A stretch of 64,000 bases of DNA from Qipengyuania citrea (GCF_009828015.1 NZ_WTYG01000001.1:1073803-1137802); one strand, 5' to 3'; positions 11,481-20,014 are shown, numbered from the stretch's first letter. The notes: generated by a model from the letters alone, not told the origin. A program made the numbers and translations.

Positions 11481-11633
11481 TTAAGCTCGTTTTCGCTCGT
11501 GCTCATCAGTTGTACGAGCTGAAGTCCAACGCTGCTTAGGGTGAAATTCAACACCAAGAATCTGCGCCATGCGGGTGGTGGATTCGCTAACCTTTTTGTT
11601 GGCTTGTGTCGAAACAGTGGCGGTTTTTTCCAC
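11481..11633 (-). CDS. Small 50-residue protein divergent from the deaminase
   Basis: A short reverse-strand frame of 50 residues. It starts at GTG (11633) with a strong AGGGGAG ribosome site 6 bases upstream, and ends at TAA directly before a rho-independent terminator. An ATG at 11660 would add 9 residues but has no ribosome site. The product is hydrophilic, Thr/Ser-rich in its first half (VSTQANKKVSEST) and basic at the end (RTTDEHERKRA), with a central MAQILGVEFHPKQRW block. No family recognised. Start, ribosome site and terminator together make a real gene likely. Its divergent placement beside an anti-phage deaminase makes a linked role possible but unproven. Confidence 0.6.
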   Translation of the reverse strand: MEKTATVSTQANKKVSESTTRMAQILGVEFHPKQRWTSARTTDEHERKRA

Positions 11634-11717
11634 GGCGGTCTCCCCTGGGTTTACTTGCATTCCGATTAAAGCTTACGTGAGTCCAAAGCGCAATGACGCA
11701 TCGCTAGTGGGGTTATC

Positions 11718-13268
11718 ATGACGGGTGAGTTGAGGCTTTTGAGTCACCCTGAACTGGTTATCGGTTTAGCTGGTCCGATTGGTATCGATATTGAAGCGAT
11801 GGCTGCCGAAGTGGACCGTGCGTTAGGTCAGGTCAATTACGTTTCACGAACCGTGAGGATCACGGAACTCATGCTTCGGTACAATGCACCCGGAGTTGAA
11901 GCGGCGGGTAGCGACTACTTCTCGAACATGAATTTCAAAATGGACCACGCTAATAAGCTTTGTGAGCTTGCTGGTACGCCTGACGCCCTAATGTGGCTTG
12001 CAATCGAAGGGATACGAGAAAGGCGACGAGAGCTTGTCGCCGAATTTGGAGTGGATTCAGAAATTCCTTCTGACGCAGGTTATATAATCCGGCAGCTGAA
12101 GCGGCCTGAAGAGGTTCAGTTTCTAAGGCGAATTTATGGCAAGAACTTTGTTCTGATTTCAGGGTACGGAAGCCAAGAGCATCGGTTGCAACGGGTTTCC
12201 GAAAAGGGGCGAGCTAGCCTGCCAATCGCGACTGAAGACCCGACCATTGCTGAGCGTTCACTAGCACTTCTCCTTCGTGACCAGAACGAAGGACGAGAAA
12301 AATACGTTCAGCATCTAAGGGATACCTTTCATTTGGCCGATGTCTTTGTAGATGGGATCAATCGCGATCAAATGAGACAAGGATTAGAGCGGTTTTTCCA
12401 AGCATTCTTCGGACGGGTCGATATTGGGCCAACTAAGGCAGAATACGGGATGTACGCAGCGAAAGCCGCCTCTCTTCGCTCCACTGATTTATCGCGTCAG
12501 GTTGGGTCGGCCATCTTTAGCGACGATGGAGAAATCATTTCTCAGGGTTGTAATGAGGTTCCAAGAGCGTTTGGTGGCACCTATTGGCATGGCGAGGAAC
12601 CTGATTTTCGGGATGTACGTATCGGATATGATGCCAACGACATTCTAAAGAAAGATGTGATCAGGGACCTGTTGGAGAAATTAGACGGGGCAGAGCTATT
12701 AGTTAAACGGACGTCTGGAGACAATTTTTCAGACGAATTCGTTGACCAGCTCTTGGGCCGATCTGGAAAAGAGGAGCCTCATTTTGCCTGCTTGAAAGAC
12801 TCGCAAATTAGTTCGCTAACCGAATACGGACGTGTTGTTCACGCAGAAATGGTTTCAATTTGCGACGCGGCTCGGTTGGGAAAGGCGGTCAAAGGGACCA
12901 CCTTATATGTGACGACGTTTCCGTGTCATAACTGCACAAAACACGTTATCGGATCGGGCATCAAAAGAGTAATCTTCCTTGAGCCCTATCCAAAGAGCCG
13001 GGCCAAGCAGTTGCACTCAAATGAAATCGAAATCGAAAAAAGCAGTTCGGCGAAGGTCTCTTTCCTACCGTTCTTAGGCATTTCACCTTTTCGATATAGA
13101 GATATATTTGAAAAAGGCTCTCGTAAGCTATCTGGGCAAGCAAAGACGTGGTATGCCTTTGATGACCGACCCCGCCCCCTCGTGCCAGAATCCTTGCCGA
13201 ACTATATCGGTCTCGAGGACATCGAACTTGATAAATCGTCTGGCGAATTTGAGGCCGCTCAATCGTAG
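11718..13268 (+). CDS. Anti-phage dCTP/dCMP deaminase, AvcD/DCD-like
   Basis: A 516-residue protein with the two-domain plan of the AvcD/DCD family: an N-terminal P-loop kinase-like domain (residues about 1-200, opening VIGLAGPIGIDIEAM) and a C-terminal deoxycytidylate-deaminase domain. Zinc ligands and catalytic Glu are visible as HAE (H375, E377) and PCHNC (C403, C406). In the known family members the enzyme depletes deoxycytidine nucleotides when a phage shuts down host transcription. The P-loop is degenerate: it lacks the usual Gly-Lys-Ser/Thr. The gene is clearly lower in GC than its surroundings and uses many A/T-ending codons, indicating horizontal origin. It could alternatively be an ordinary dCMP deaminase, but length and the N-terminal domain argue against that. 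Confidence 0.88.
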   Translation: MTGELRLLSHPELVIGLAGPIGIDIEAMAAEVDRALGQVNYVSRTVRITELMLRYNAPGVEAAGSDYFSNMNFKMDHANKLCELAGTPDALMWLAIEGIRERRRELVAEFGVDSEIPSDAGYIIRQLKRPEEVQFLRRIYGKNFVLISGYGSQEHRLQRVSEKGRASLPIATEDPTIAERSLALLLRDQNEGREKYVQHLRDTFHLADVFVDGINRDQMRQGLERFFQAFFGRVDIGPTKAEYGMYAAKAASLRSTDLSRQVGSAIFSDDGEIISQGCNEVPRAFGGTYWHGEEPDFRDVRIGYDANDILKKDVIRDLLEKLDGAELLVKRTSGDNFSDEFVDQLLGRSGKEEPHFACLKDSQISSLTEYGRVVHAEMVSICDAARLGKAVKGTTLYVTTFPCHNCTKHVIGSGIKRVIFLEPYPKSRAKQLHSNEIEIEKSSSAKVSFLPFLGISPFRYRDIFEKGSRKLSGQAKTWYAFDDRPRPLVPESLPNYIGLEDIELDKSSGEFEAAQS

Positions 13269-13532
13269 CTACCGTCACCGTCCGAACCGTCGTCTCCGAG
13301 ACTCACTAAGTCCGCCACGTAGATCAGCGGTGAAACCTCTACCTCTTCTAACCTCTACATCGCGCGGGTAGCTATGAGACTGCCGATGTCGCGGCGTCGA
13401 AGCGCTGGTGCCGCTAGGAAGGACTGCTTCCACACCGGCTTTTGATTTTCCTATTCCGCCGAATCTGCCAGCGACAGTGCGTACCCCGATCACCGCTGGC
13501 ATATCGCCCCCAGACCGCCCATATGCGCGGGC

Positions 13533-13685
13533 ATGGCCGATCTCTATCTCAAGAACCTCGAATCCGAACGCCGCCAGCTGTGGGCGACCTGCCGTCTCAA
13601 GGGGCTGGCCAAGGGCACGCCCGAGCGGCAGCGGATCGTCGCGATCGACGAGGCGATTGCCGCGCACAAGGCGAAGAAGGCCTAG
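13533..13685 (+). CDS. Small conserved-type hypothetical protein, 50 residues
   Basis: ATG at 13533 opens a 50-residue frame ending TAG at 13683-13685. The product is helical and charged (ESERRQLWATCRLKGLAKG, then IDEAIAAHKAKKA), without Cys pairs or membrane segments. Base composition returns here to the high-GC genome norm, so it marks the right side of the AT-rich insert. Function unknown. Confidence 0.55.
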   Translation: MADLYLKNLESERRQLWATCRLKGLAKGTPERQRIVAIDEAIAAHKAKKA

Positions 13686-13758
13686 CGCGCGCCGCTTTGC
13701 GGCAGCGCCGCGGCGGACCGGCGGGGGACAGGCTGCGCCCGCCGCCCGCCCGCATCCG

Positions 13759-13887
13759 CTAGCTGTTCTTCATGTTCTCCAGGCCCTTGATCGCGCCGGG
13801 CTTTTGCGACGGCTGCGAGGCGTTGGTCTTGACCTTTTCCTTCTTGGGCTTGCGGGCTTCGCGGTTCGATTTCTGTCCCTTGGACAT
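13759..13887 (-). CDS. Small basic protein, 42 residues
   Basis: Reverse-strand frame from ATG 13887 to TAG 13759. The product is very lysine-rich at the start (KGQKSNREARKPKKEKVK) and ends GLENMKNS. Proteins of this type recur in sphingomonads as unannotated small genes; I recall the pattern but cannot assign a role. Nucleic-acid binding is possible from charge alone. Confidence 0.6.
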   Translation of the reverse strand: MSKGQKSNREARKPKKEKVKTNASQPSQKPGAIKGLENMKNS

Positions 13888-13980
13888 GCGTGGTTCCAAT
13901 CGGGGCGGAATGCCCCGGCCATGCTCCTACGCCTGCGCGCCGGACAAAGCGCGTTTATTCGCGCGGGCGGCCGCCGCGCG

Positions 13981-14457
13981 CTAGCGGCGCAGTTCGACCA
14001 TCACCCGGTCGAGCGCCTGGAGGAAGTTGGAACGGTCGGCCTTGCTGAAGGGCGGGGGGCCGCCGTGGGCCCCGTCCATCCCGGCGCGCAGGTCTTCCAT
14101 GATCGCGCGGGTGGCCACCGCGCTGCCGATGCTGGCGGCGTCGAAGGCGCGCCCGTCGTGCTTGAGCACGCGCGCGCCCGCCTTCAGGCAGCGCTCGGCG
14201 AGCAGGATGTCGGCGGTGATCACCACGCTGCGGGCGTCCGCATGTTCGGCGATCCAGTCGTCGGCGGCGTCGAACCCGTCGGACACGACCACGCGCTTGA
14301 CCCGCGCGCTCACCGGTACGCGGAAGGGGCTGTTGCTGACCACGCGCACCTGCGCGCCGAAACGTTCGGCGACGCGGTAGATCTCCTCCTTCACCGGACA
14401 GGCGTCGGCATCGACGAGGATCGTGACGGGGGCGGCTGTGGGGCTGGGGCTGGGCAT
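13981..14457 (-). CDS. YaiI/YqxD family protein (UPF0178, DUF188)
   Basis: A 158-residue protein of the DUF188 family, a PIN-like fold thought to be a nuclease. The family opening VDADACPVKEEI is at about residue 15, followed by VVSNSPFRVP, VVITADILLAERCL and the tail block HGGPPPFSKADRSNF. Length and motif order fit well. No direct functional data are known to me for the family in this group. It is a single gene between small unrelated genes. Confidence 0.92.
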   Translation of the reverse strand: MPSPSPTAAPVTILVDADACPVKEEIYRVAERFGAQVRVVSNSPFRVPVSARVKRVVVSDGFDAADDWIAEHADARSVVITADILLAERCLKAGARVLKHDGRAFDAASIGSAVATRAIMEDLRAGMDGAHGGPPPFSKADRSNFLQALDRVMVELRR

Positions 14458-14513
14458 CGCGCCTGCCTAGCCATCGGTGCGCGCGTGAACCAGCCCCGCG
14501 ATCGGCGGGTGGG

Positions 14514-15080
14514 TCAATAGGCCCAGCGCTCGGTGAGCATCTCCGCCTTGCCATCGGCCAGCTTGACCTCGGCGGCGGGTTCGCCCGGCTGGCCTTCGCG
14601 AAACAGCTCGTAGATCACCGCGCCGTCTTCCTGCACGCTCTCGATCACGCGCACGGGAGTGAACATGTCGGGCGCGGCTTCGGCCGCTGCGCGCGCGGGC
14701 GCGGGGACATCGGCCCAGGCGAGATCGCGCTGGATCTCGACCACGCGGAACACGCCGTCCTCGACCAGCATGTCGAGTTCGACCTCGCTGCCATCGGCGC
14801 GCGTGCCTTCGACGTCGTAGAATACCATGCCGTCGCGCTCCTTGCGCTCGGCCCCGGCAAAACGCATGCCCGGCACCGCCTCGAGCGCGGCGGCGCGGGC
14901 GCCCTCGGGGATATCGCCCGCGGCCAGTTCGGTAATCACCGCTTCAGGCCCATCGGCGAGGATCGCGCTGTCGCTGCCCGCGGCCTCCTCCGCTCCATCG
15001 GCGGGCGCGGGCGAGCAGGCGGCAAGGCTCGCGGCGAAGGCCAGCGCGGCGGTAGTCGGATACCAAAGAGCGATACGCAT
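14514..15080 (-). CDS. Lipoprotein with PepSY-like repeats
   Basis: A 188-residue predicted lipoprotein. Start at 15080 gives a signal peptide with lipobox LAAC (Cys near residue 22) followed by an acidic Ala/Glu-rich linker. The remainder has two similar segments (IPEGARAAALEAVPG, then VPAPARAAAEAAPDM) each followed by a beta-strand stretch with YDVEG or YELFR, as seen in PepSY/DUF-type periplasmic domains. Outer- or inner-membrane anchored, periplasmic. Exact role unknown. Confidence 0.7.
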   Translation of the reverse strand: MRIALWYPTTAALAFAASLAACSPAPADGAEEAAGSDSAILADGPEAVITELAAGDIPEGARAAALEAVPGMRFAGAERKERDGMVFYDVEGTRADGSEVELDMLVEDGVFRVVEIQRDLAWADVPAPARAAAEAAPDMFTPVRVIESVQEDGAVIYELFREGQPGEPAAEVKLADGKAEMLTERWAY

Positions 15081-15199
15081 GATCCTGTCCCCAAACAGCG
15101 CCCCAAGCGGGCTATGACACCGGTTTACCTTTCGCGCGGCCGATTGGCAATTGCCCGCGCCCACGCGCCGCTTTCCTACAGCGGCGCGGCTATGGCCTA

Positions 15200-15544
15200 A
15201 TGCGCGGCATGCAGCAGCCTCCACCACCGCAATCGCCCCACAGCGCTTCCGCGCGCCCCGACAACAGCCGCTGGACTGGCGACAAGGCGGCCGAGTTCAT
15301 CAAGGTGCTGGCGAGCTGCGGGATGGTCGCCCGCGCGGCGCGCAGCGTCGGGATGAGCCGGCAGGCGGCCTACCGGCTGCGCGCGCGGGCGCCGCAATTC
15401 GCCTTCCTGTGGGACGAGGCGCTCAAGGTCGGGGCTGCGCGCAAGGCCGCCGCGCGGCGCGGGCGCGGGCCAGTGCATCCGCTGCTCTCGCGTGCGCCCT
15501 ATCCGCCCGAAGACATGCGCGACGGACCGGGGCGCGACGGGTGA
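15200..15544 (+). CDS. Helix-turn-helix protein
   Basis: A 114-residue protein. Residues about 30-70 read as a helix-turn-helix: AAEFIKVLASCGMVARAARSV then GMSRQAAYRLRAR, the pattern seen in many sphingomonad HTH proteins that look like a detached terminase-small-subunit or LysR-type HTH. The N-terminus is Pro/Gln-rich and the C-terminus is basic and probably disordered. ATG at 15209 is an equally good start. DNA binding is inferred from the motif only. An array of short repeats follows at 15559-15652. Confidence 0.65.
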   Translation: MRGMQQPPPPQSPHSASARPDNSRWTGDKAAEFIKVLASCGMVARAARSVGMSRQAAYRLRARAPQFAFLWDEALKVGAARKAAARRGRGPVHPLLSRAPYPPEDMRDGPGRDG

Positions 15545-15558
15545 GGCGCGCGGTGCGG

Positions 15559-15652
15559 CAGGGTGACGCTGCTGGCGCTGCCAGGGTGACACCGGCGCGG
15601 AGGGCAGTGACACTTGCAACGGGCAGGGTGACGGTCCGCGCCGCAGGGTCAC
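15559..15652 (+). repeat. Array of spaced CAGGGTGAC repeats
   Basis: Five copies of CAGGGTGAC or a close variant begin at 15559, 15582, about 15605 (CAGTGAC), 15624 and 15644 (CAGGGTCAC), spaced about 19-23 bases, or near two helical turns. The array fills the gap between the HTH gene and the HPF gene. The rest of the gap (15653-15830) shows no gene; a GAGGAG ribosome site for HPF is at its end. Confidence 0.6.
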
Positions 15653-15843
15653 GCTGCGGCGCGCCATGGTTACGGATCGGGCGTTTTTGCGCTGGAGCGT
15701 GGTCCACCCGGTCCATGTCGCCGCGCAGGCCGGGCCGTATCGGGCGTGCGGCGGGGCCCTGCCGGTGGCTGCGCAATTCGCTGGACAAGCGCGCGCGGCA
15801 CCCCATCTCGGAAGGAGAGAACCACACAAAGAGGAGCATGCCA

Positions 15844-16188
15844 ATGCGGGTCCAGTTCAACTCCGACAGCAGCGTGATGGGCACCGAGAACGTCGCCGAA
15901 CGCATCGAGGCCGCCGTGCGCGAAAAGCTGGCGCGGTTCGAGGAGCGGCTGACGCGGATCGAGATCCACGTGCGCGACGACAACGGTGCCAAGGGCGGGG
16001 CGGACGACAAGGCCTGCACGATCGAGGCGCGCCCGCGCGGCGGCCGGGCGATCGGCGTGACGGAGCATGCTGCCAAGGTCGACGATGCCGCGCGCAAGGC
16101 GGCGAACACGCTGGCGCAGCGGCTCGAACGGCATTTCGGCAAGGAAGCGCGGCACAGCCACGATCCGCGCCCCGACAAGGTAATGTGA
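15844..16188 (+). CDS. Ribosome hibernation factor, HPF/RaiA family
   Basis: A 114-residue HPF/YfiA-fold protein that binds 30S subunits near the decoding centre and stabilises inactive ribosomes. The sequence has the family layout: beta strand MRVQFNSDS, helix VAERIEAAVREKLARFEERL, strand RIEIHVRD, and a second helix with NTLAQRLERHF. It is the short form without the long C-terminal domain. The ATG at 15844 is chosen over 15838 because AGGAG is 7 bases from it. Confidence 0.85.
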   Translation: MRVQFNSDSSVMGTENVAERIEAAVREKLARFEERLTRIEIHVRDDNGAKGGADDKACTIEARPRGGRAIGVTEHAAKVDDAARKAANTLAQRLERHFGKEARHSHDPRPDKVM

Positions 16189-16208
16189 TGACCGCGCGCC
16201 GCTGCGGT

Positions 16209-16451
16209 TCAGCCGGGGAGCGAGCGTTCCTCGGTGCCGTGGCGGTGCACCAGCACGTCGAGCAGCGCGGGGCGATCGCGGCTTTCCCACGCGCGTTCAT
16301 GGAAGAAGAACACCACCGCGTTCACCAGCGGCTCAACCAGCGCGATCCCGCCCGCGATCATCCACGAGCCGGTGAACAGATAGGCGACCGTGAACCCCAC
16401 GATCAGGTGGAGCGCAAGGAAGCTGAAGGTCTTGGAGAGATCGCGTTTCAT
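16209..16451 (-). CDS. DUF2061 small membrane protein
   Basis: An 80-residue protein with two membrane helices (LALHLIVGFTVAYLFTG and IAGGIALVEPLVNAVVFFF) followed by HERAW, the DUF2061 pattern. The start at MKRDLSKT is fixed by the family. Inner membrane, function unknown. It is convergent with the HPF gene. Confidence 0.85.
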   Translation of the reverse strand: MKRDLSKTFSFLALHLIVGFTVAYLFTGSWMIAGGIALVEPLVNAVVFFFHERAWESRDRPALLDVLVHRHGTEERSLPG

Positions 16452-16697
16452 GCACTGACAGATACGCCTGTCCGCTGATCGAGTGAAGCGATGAAAAGCG
16501 GATAGTGTGATCGGTTTATGAGTGCATCGAAACGGGTCGCCTTCCGGAACCGTTCTGTTCGTCGCACCGCAGCGTCGCCCTGCCATGTTTTGGCCCGATT
16601 TCGAAACATCCGATCGGGCGCGGCGTTCGTATCTTGAAGCAGCAGTCGGAACCGCCGGCTGCCCAAGGCTTACGACTACCGACAAGGAAATGATCCT

Positions 16698-17276
16698 ATG
16701 AACAAGCTCACCATCGCGCTCGCCTCCGCTGCATCGCTGGCCATCGTCGCCTGCGCCGAAGAGCCGGCCGAAAACGTCGCTTATGAAGACGCCGCCACTG
16801 CCGACCAGATGGCCAATGCCGAAGCCGAGACCGGCACGGTGGTCGAAGTCGCCCAGGGCGACGAAACCTTCTCGACGCTGGTCAGCGCCGTGACCGCAGC
16901 CGATCTGGGCGCCACGCTGTCGGGCGACGGTCCGTTCACCGTCTTCGCGCCGACCAACGATGCCTTCGCCAAGATCCCCGAAGCCACGCTGACCGAGCTG
17001 ACGACCAACGACACCGAAACGCTGGGCAACATCCTCACCTACCACGTGGTTGCCGGCAATGTTGATGCCGCCACGCTGCTGCAGGCGATCGAAGGCGCCG
17101 GCGCGGACGGCTACAGTATCGAAACCGTCAATGGCGGCACGCTCACCGCGACCGTCGTCGACGGCAATGTCGTCCTGACCGACGCAGCGGGCGGCACCGC
17201 CACCGTGACCGCGACCGACGTCGCCGCGTCGAACGGTGTGATCCACGTCATCGATACCGTGCTGATGCCGCAGTAA
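16698..17276 (+). CDS. Fasciclin (FAS1) domain lipoprotein
   Basis: A 192-residue exported protein with one FAS1 domain. The N-terminal signal sequence ends with a lipobox-like SLAIVAC, followed by an acidic linker. The FAS1 signature blocks are present: GPFTVFAPTNDAFAKIP, then NILTYHVVAG and, near the end, ASNGVIHVIDTVLMP. FAS1 domains mediate adhesion or surface attachment in bacteria. An AAGGAAAT ribosome site precedes the start, and a strong terminator lies 25 bases past the stop. Confidence 0.93.
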   Translation: MNKLTIALASAASLAIVACAEEPAENVAYEDAATADQMANAEAETGTVVEVAQGDETFSTLVSAVTAADLGATLSGDGPFTVFAPTNDAFAKIPEATLTELTTNDTETLGNILTYHVVAGNVDAATLLQAIEGAGADGYSIETVNGGTLTATVVDGNVVLTDAAGGTATVTATDVAASNGVIHVIDTVLMPQ

Positions 17277-17300
17277 GCGCATCCGCCCGACACTTGCGAA

Positions 17301-17327
17301 AGGCGGTCCCTCACGGGGCCGCCTTTT
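17301..17327 (+). terminator. Rho-independent terminator after the fasciclin gene
   Basis: An AGGCGG-CCC / GGG-CCGCCT hairpin is followed by TTTTT at 17323-17327. Confidence 0.85.
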
Positions 17328-17544
17328 TCGTTTCACTTTCCTACACTCCCTTGCCGGGCCATGACTGCCAGATCGCCCCCGCCCCGATCGGTTTCTTGCC
17401 GCAAACATCTCGGCGCTTGTATCCATCGCCCGCCGCGCTAGCGTCTCCGCTAGGGTCGCCGGTGCGGCAGCTGCGCATGAACGCACATTGCGGTGGACCT
17501 CGGGCATGCACGCGGTCGCGGCCCGGGATTGAGGGGAAAATACT

Positions 17545-18462
17545 ATGACCAGCATTCGCGCGCGTCTCGTCAATCTGGCCTTGCCGCTGCTTGGCGTAAA
17601 ACGCTTCTTCGCGCAACGCGAGAAGCTGCCCGAACGGATCGCCAAGCTGCGGCAGGCCAAACCGGTCCGACCGCGCGCAAAATGGCACAAGCGCTTTGCC
17701 ATCAGCGAATTCGCCACCCGCGGATATCCGGTGGTCACGATCACGCCCATCGGCGGCGCGCAGCCCGGCGCGCCGCACCTGCTCTACCTGCATGGCGGGG
17801 GCTATGTGATGGATATCGCCGCGGTGCACTGGGACGCGGTGATGGACCTGTGCGAGCGGCTGGGAGCATCTGCGACAGTGCCGATCTATCCGCTCGCTCC
17901 CGAACACACCGCCACCGAAGTGCTGGACAAGATGGAGGTACTGTACCGCGATCTGACGGAGCAATACGGCGCCGCGAACATCACAGTCATGGGCGACAGC
18001 GCGGGCGGCGGCATGGCGCTCGCGCTCGCGCAATTGCTCAAGGCGGCGGGCGAGCCCCTGCCCGGCAGCCTGGTGCTCTATTCGCCATGGCTCGACGCGA
18101 GTGCGACTGCCGAGGGGCAGCGCGCGATCGAAGAGCGCGACCGGATGCTGGCGGTTGCCGGGCTCGAGGCCTGCGGCGACATGTACCGCGGCGACCTGGC
18201 AATCGACGATCCCCGGGTCAGCCCGCTGTTCGGCGAATTCGAGGGGCTGCCTCCGATGGCGATCTTCTCGGGCACTTCGGACATCCTGCTGGTCGACGGC
18301 CGGCGCCTCGCGCAGAAGCTGGAACAACCGGGGATGCCCGACCATATCTATCGCGAATACGAAGACATGTTCCACGTGTGGATGCTGCTGCCGATCCCCG
18401 AAGCCCGCCGCGCGCGGGACGAAACGGTGGCTTTCATCCAGGCCCATAGGACAATTGCATGA
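17545..18462 (+). CDS. Alpha/beta hydrolase, hormone-sensitive-lipase type
   Basis: A 305-residue esterase/lipase of the HSL (Est type IV) family. The oxyanion-hole motif HGGGYV and the nucleophile elbow GDSAGGG are present, with a catalytic Asp after FSGTSDILLVD and His in DMFHVW. No signal peptide, so cytoplasmic. Its stop overlaps the start of the next gene (ATGA), indicating translational coupling. Substrate unknown; the family hydrolyses short-chain esters. Confidence 0.93.
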   Translation: MTSIRARLVNLALPLLGVKRFFAQREKLPERIAKLRQAKPVRPRAKWHKRFAISEFATRGYPVVTITPIGGAQPGAPHLLYLHGGGYVMDIAAVHWDAVMDLCERLGASATVPIYPLAPEHTATEVLDKMEVLYRDLTEQYGAANITVMGDSAGGGMALALAQLLKAAGEPLPGSLVLYSPWLDASATAEGQRAIEERDRMLAVAGLEACGDMYRGDLAIDDPRVSPLFGEFEGLPPMAIFSGTSDILLVDGRRLAQKLEQPGMPDHIYREYEDMFHVWMLLPIPEARRARDETVAFIQAHRTIA

Positions 18463-18893
18463 CGCTCCGCCCCTGCCTCGCCGGTCTTGCCTTCCTCCTG
18501 TTGCCCGCCTGCGGCGGCGCCGACAACGGTGCGCCGAGTGCGCTTGCAACCGGCGTCTTCGACGGCATTGCCGAAGGAGAGACGGTGCATTTCACCGGGA
18601 CCGAACCCTTCTGGGGCGGCATGGCCGGCGGCGGCATCGCGAGCTATGCCACGCCGGAAGAGCCTGATGGACGCGAATTTCCCGTGACCCGCTTTGCCGG
18701 GAATAACGGGCTGGCGATCAGTGGTGACCTCGGCACCGCGGCGTTCGATCTCACGGTCACGCCGGGTGCGTGTTCGGACGGGATGAGCGACCGCACCTAT
18801 CCCTTCACTGCCACGCTGCTGATCGGAAACGAACAGCGCCAGGGCTGCGCCTGGACCGACAGCGAGCCGTTCACCGGTCCCGAGAGGCCGTAG
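18459..18893 (+). CDS. Lipoprotein of COG3650-like type
   Basis: A 144-residue predicted lipoprotein: signal sequence with lipobox LLPAC, then FTGTEPFWGG and ACSDGMSDRTYPFTA, blocks typical of the COG3650-like periplasmic domain. It overlaps the hydrolase by 4 bases and is followed 2 bases later by the DUF3429 gene, forming a three-gene operon. Function unknown. Confidence 0.75.
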   Translation: MTLRPCLAGLAFLLLPACGGADNGAPSALATGVFDGIAEGETVHFTGTEPFWGGMAGGGIASYATPEEPDGREFPVTRFAGNNGLAISGDLGTAAFDLTVTPGACSDGMSDRTYPFTATLLIGNEQRQGCAWTDSEPFTGPERP

Positions 18894-18895
18894 GG

Positions 18896-19348
18896 ATGGC
18901 CTCTGTGCCTTCGCTGCCGCGCTGGCTGGGCCTTGCCGGACTGCTGCCGCAATTCGCCTGCGTCGGTGTGCTCTATGCCGGGCCGGCGGACTGGCGCTCA
19001 CCGGCGCTGGCGATCGCCTTCGCCGATGCCGCGCTGATCCTCTCGTTTCTGGGCGGCATGTGGTGGGGGATTGCCGCCGCGGCGCCCGCGGCGCAGCGCC
19101 GCCGAACGCTTGGCTGGTTGTGGATTGCGGCGGTCACGCCCAGCCTGGTGGCGCTTGCGGCATTCCTGCCATGGGCGCTGGGCTGGCGCTGGCCGGAGCC
19201 GTCGCTGGTGATGCTTGGCGCAGCGCTACTCGCCAGTCTCGGTGTCGACATCCGGCTCGGTGCGCTGGCCCCGCGCTGGTGGATGCGATTACGCCTCCCG
19301 CTTTCGCTGGGGCTAGGATTGGCGACGCTGGCTGCCGCCTTTGCCTAG
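18896..19348 (+). CDS. DUF3429 membrane protein
   Basis: A 150-residue protein with about five membrane helices. The FLGGMWWG segment after the second helix is typical of DUF3429 proteins. Start at 18896 is set by spacing to the preceding stop and a GTAGGG ribosome site. It ends tail-to-tail with the DUF962 gene, the two stop codons overlapping in CTAG. Function unknown. Confidence 0.82.
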   Translation: MASVPSLPRWLGLAGLLPQFACVGVLYAGPADWRSPALAIAFADAALILSFLGGMWWGIAAAAPAAQRRRTLGWLWIAAVTPSLVALAAFLPWALGWRWPEPSLVMLGAALLASLGVDIRLGALAPRWWMRLRLPLSLGLGLATLAAAFA

Positions 19349-19683
19349 CGCGGCGCGACGCCCGCAGCTTCGAGTTCGGGCCGCAGCCGGCGGGTCAGCC
19401 ACAGCCACCACATGCGAAAGTCCGCGCGCAGGCTCCACAGCGGATAGGTGAAGGTTGCCGGGCGGTTCTTCTCGTGCCCGAAATGCGCGATCCAGGCGAA
19501 GAAATAGCCCGGCAGCGGCAGGGCCAGCAGGAGCAGCAGCTCGCGCGTGGCCAGCGCGGTGACGCCCAGCAGCACGACCAGCGTGGTTCCGATGTAATGC
19601 AGCAGACGGGTCCCGCGGCGCGAATGCTCGCGCAGGTAGAACGGCCAGAATTCAGCGAAAGTGGCATAGCGGCGTTCGGTCAT
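19345..19683 (-). CDS. DUF962/Mpo1-like protein
   Basis: A 112-residue membrane protein of the Mpo1/YGL010w-like family (DUF962). It shows FWPFYLREHSRRGTRLLHYIG, with the family His residues, two hydrophobic helices, then WIAHFGHEKNRPATF and a YPLWSLRADFRMW segment. Yeast Mpo1 is an Fe-dependent dioxygenase acting on 2-hydroxy fatty acids; the His residues needed are conserved here. The bacterial substrate is not established. Confidence 0.9.
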   Translation of the reverse strand: MTERRYATFAEFWPFYLREHSRRGTRLLHYIGTTLVVLLGVTALATRELLLLLALPLPGYFFAWIAHFGHEKNRPATFTYPLWSLRADFRMWWLWLTRRLRPELEAAGVAPR

Positions 19684-20014
19684 GGCCGCGCCGCTCCGCG
19701 GTTCTCGACGTGGCGGTGGCACCTCGGCGCACTGGCCATGCCATCCGGCGTGAACGGGTCGATAGGCGCAGCGATTGGGTGAGTGCAGGCCATGCGCGGC
19801 GCTCCGTCAAGAAATCCAGGCCCGCCCCGGGACCGGAAGCGTATCAATGGCGCGCATTCCGCAGCGGGGCAAGGGCCGGCAGCGCCCGTGTTCCGCGCCC
19901 GGCTATCTAGGCGAAAACGGTGCAAACTTCGGCGACCGGGATGGTGCAGCGCCCGCAGCTATGCCTTAAAGACAGGCCGAATACGCCCCACGGGCGCAAA
20001 TCAGAGGAGTTTTC
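19684..20014. other. Intergenic stretch without a supported gene
   Basis: About 330 bases separate the DUF962 start from the PEBP gene. Short open frames exist on both strands but none has a ribosome site, a recognisable product or a fitting stop context. The right end carries an AGAGGAG ribosome site for the PEBP gene. Promoters for both flanking divergent genes must lie here, but I see no clear -35/-10 pair. Confidence 0.5.

Noticed and set aside
11466..11717. An AvcI-type inhibitory RNA upstream of the deaminase
   Set aside because: No structure that I can call AvcI by eye; the strand and position are occupied by a plausible small gene, so no ncRNA feature was listed.
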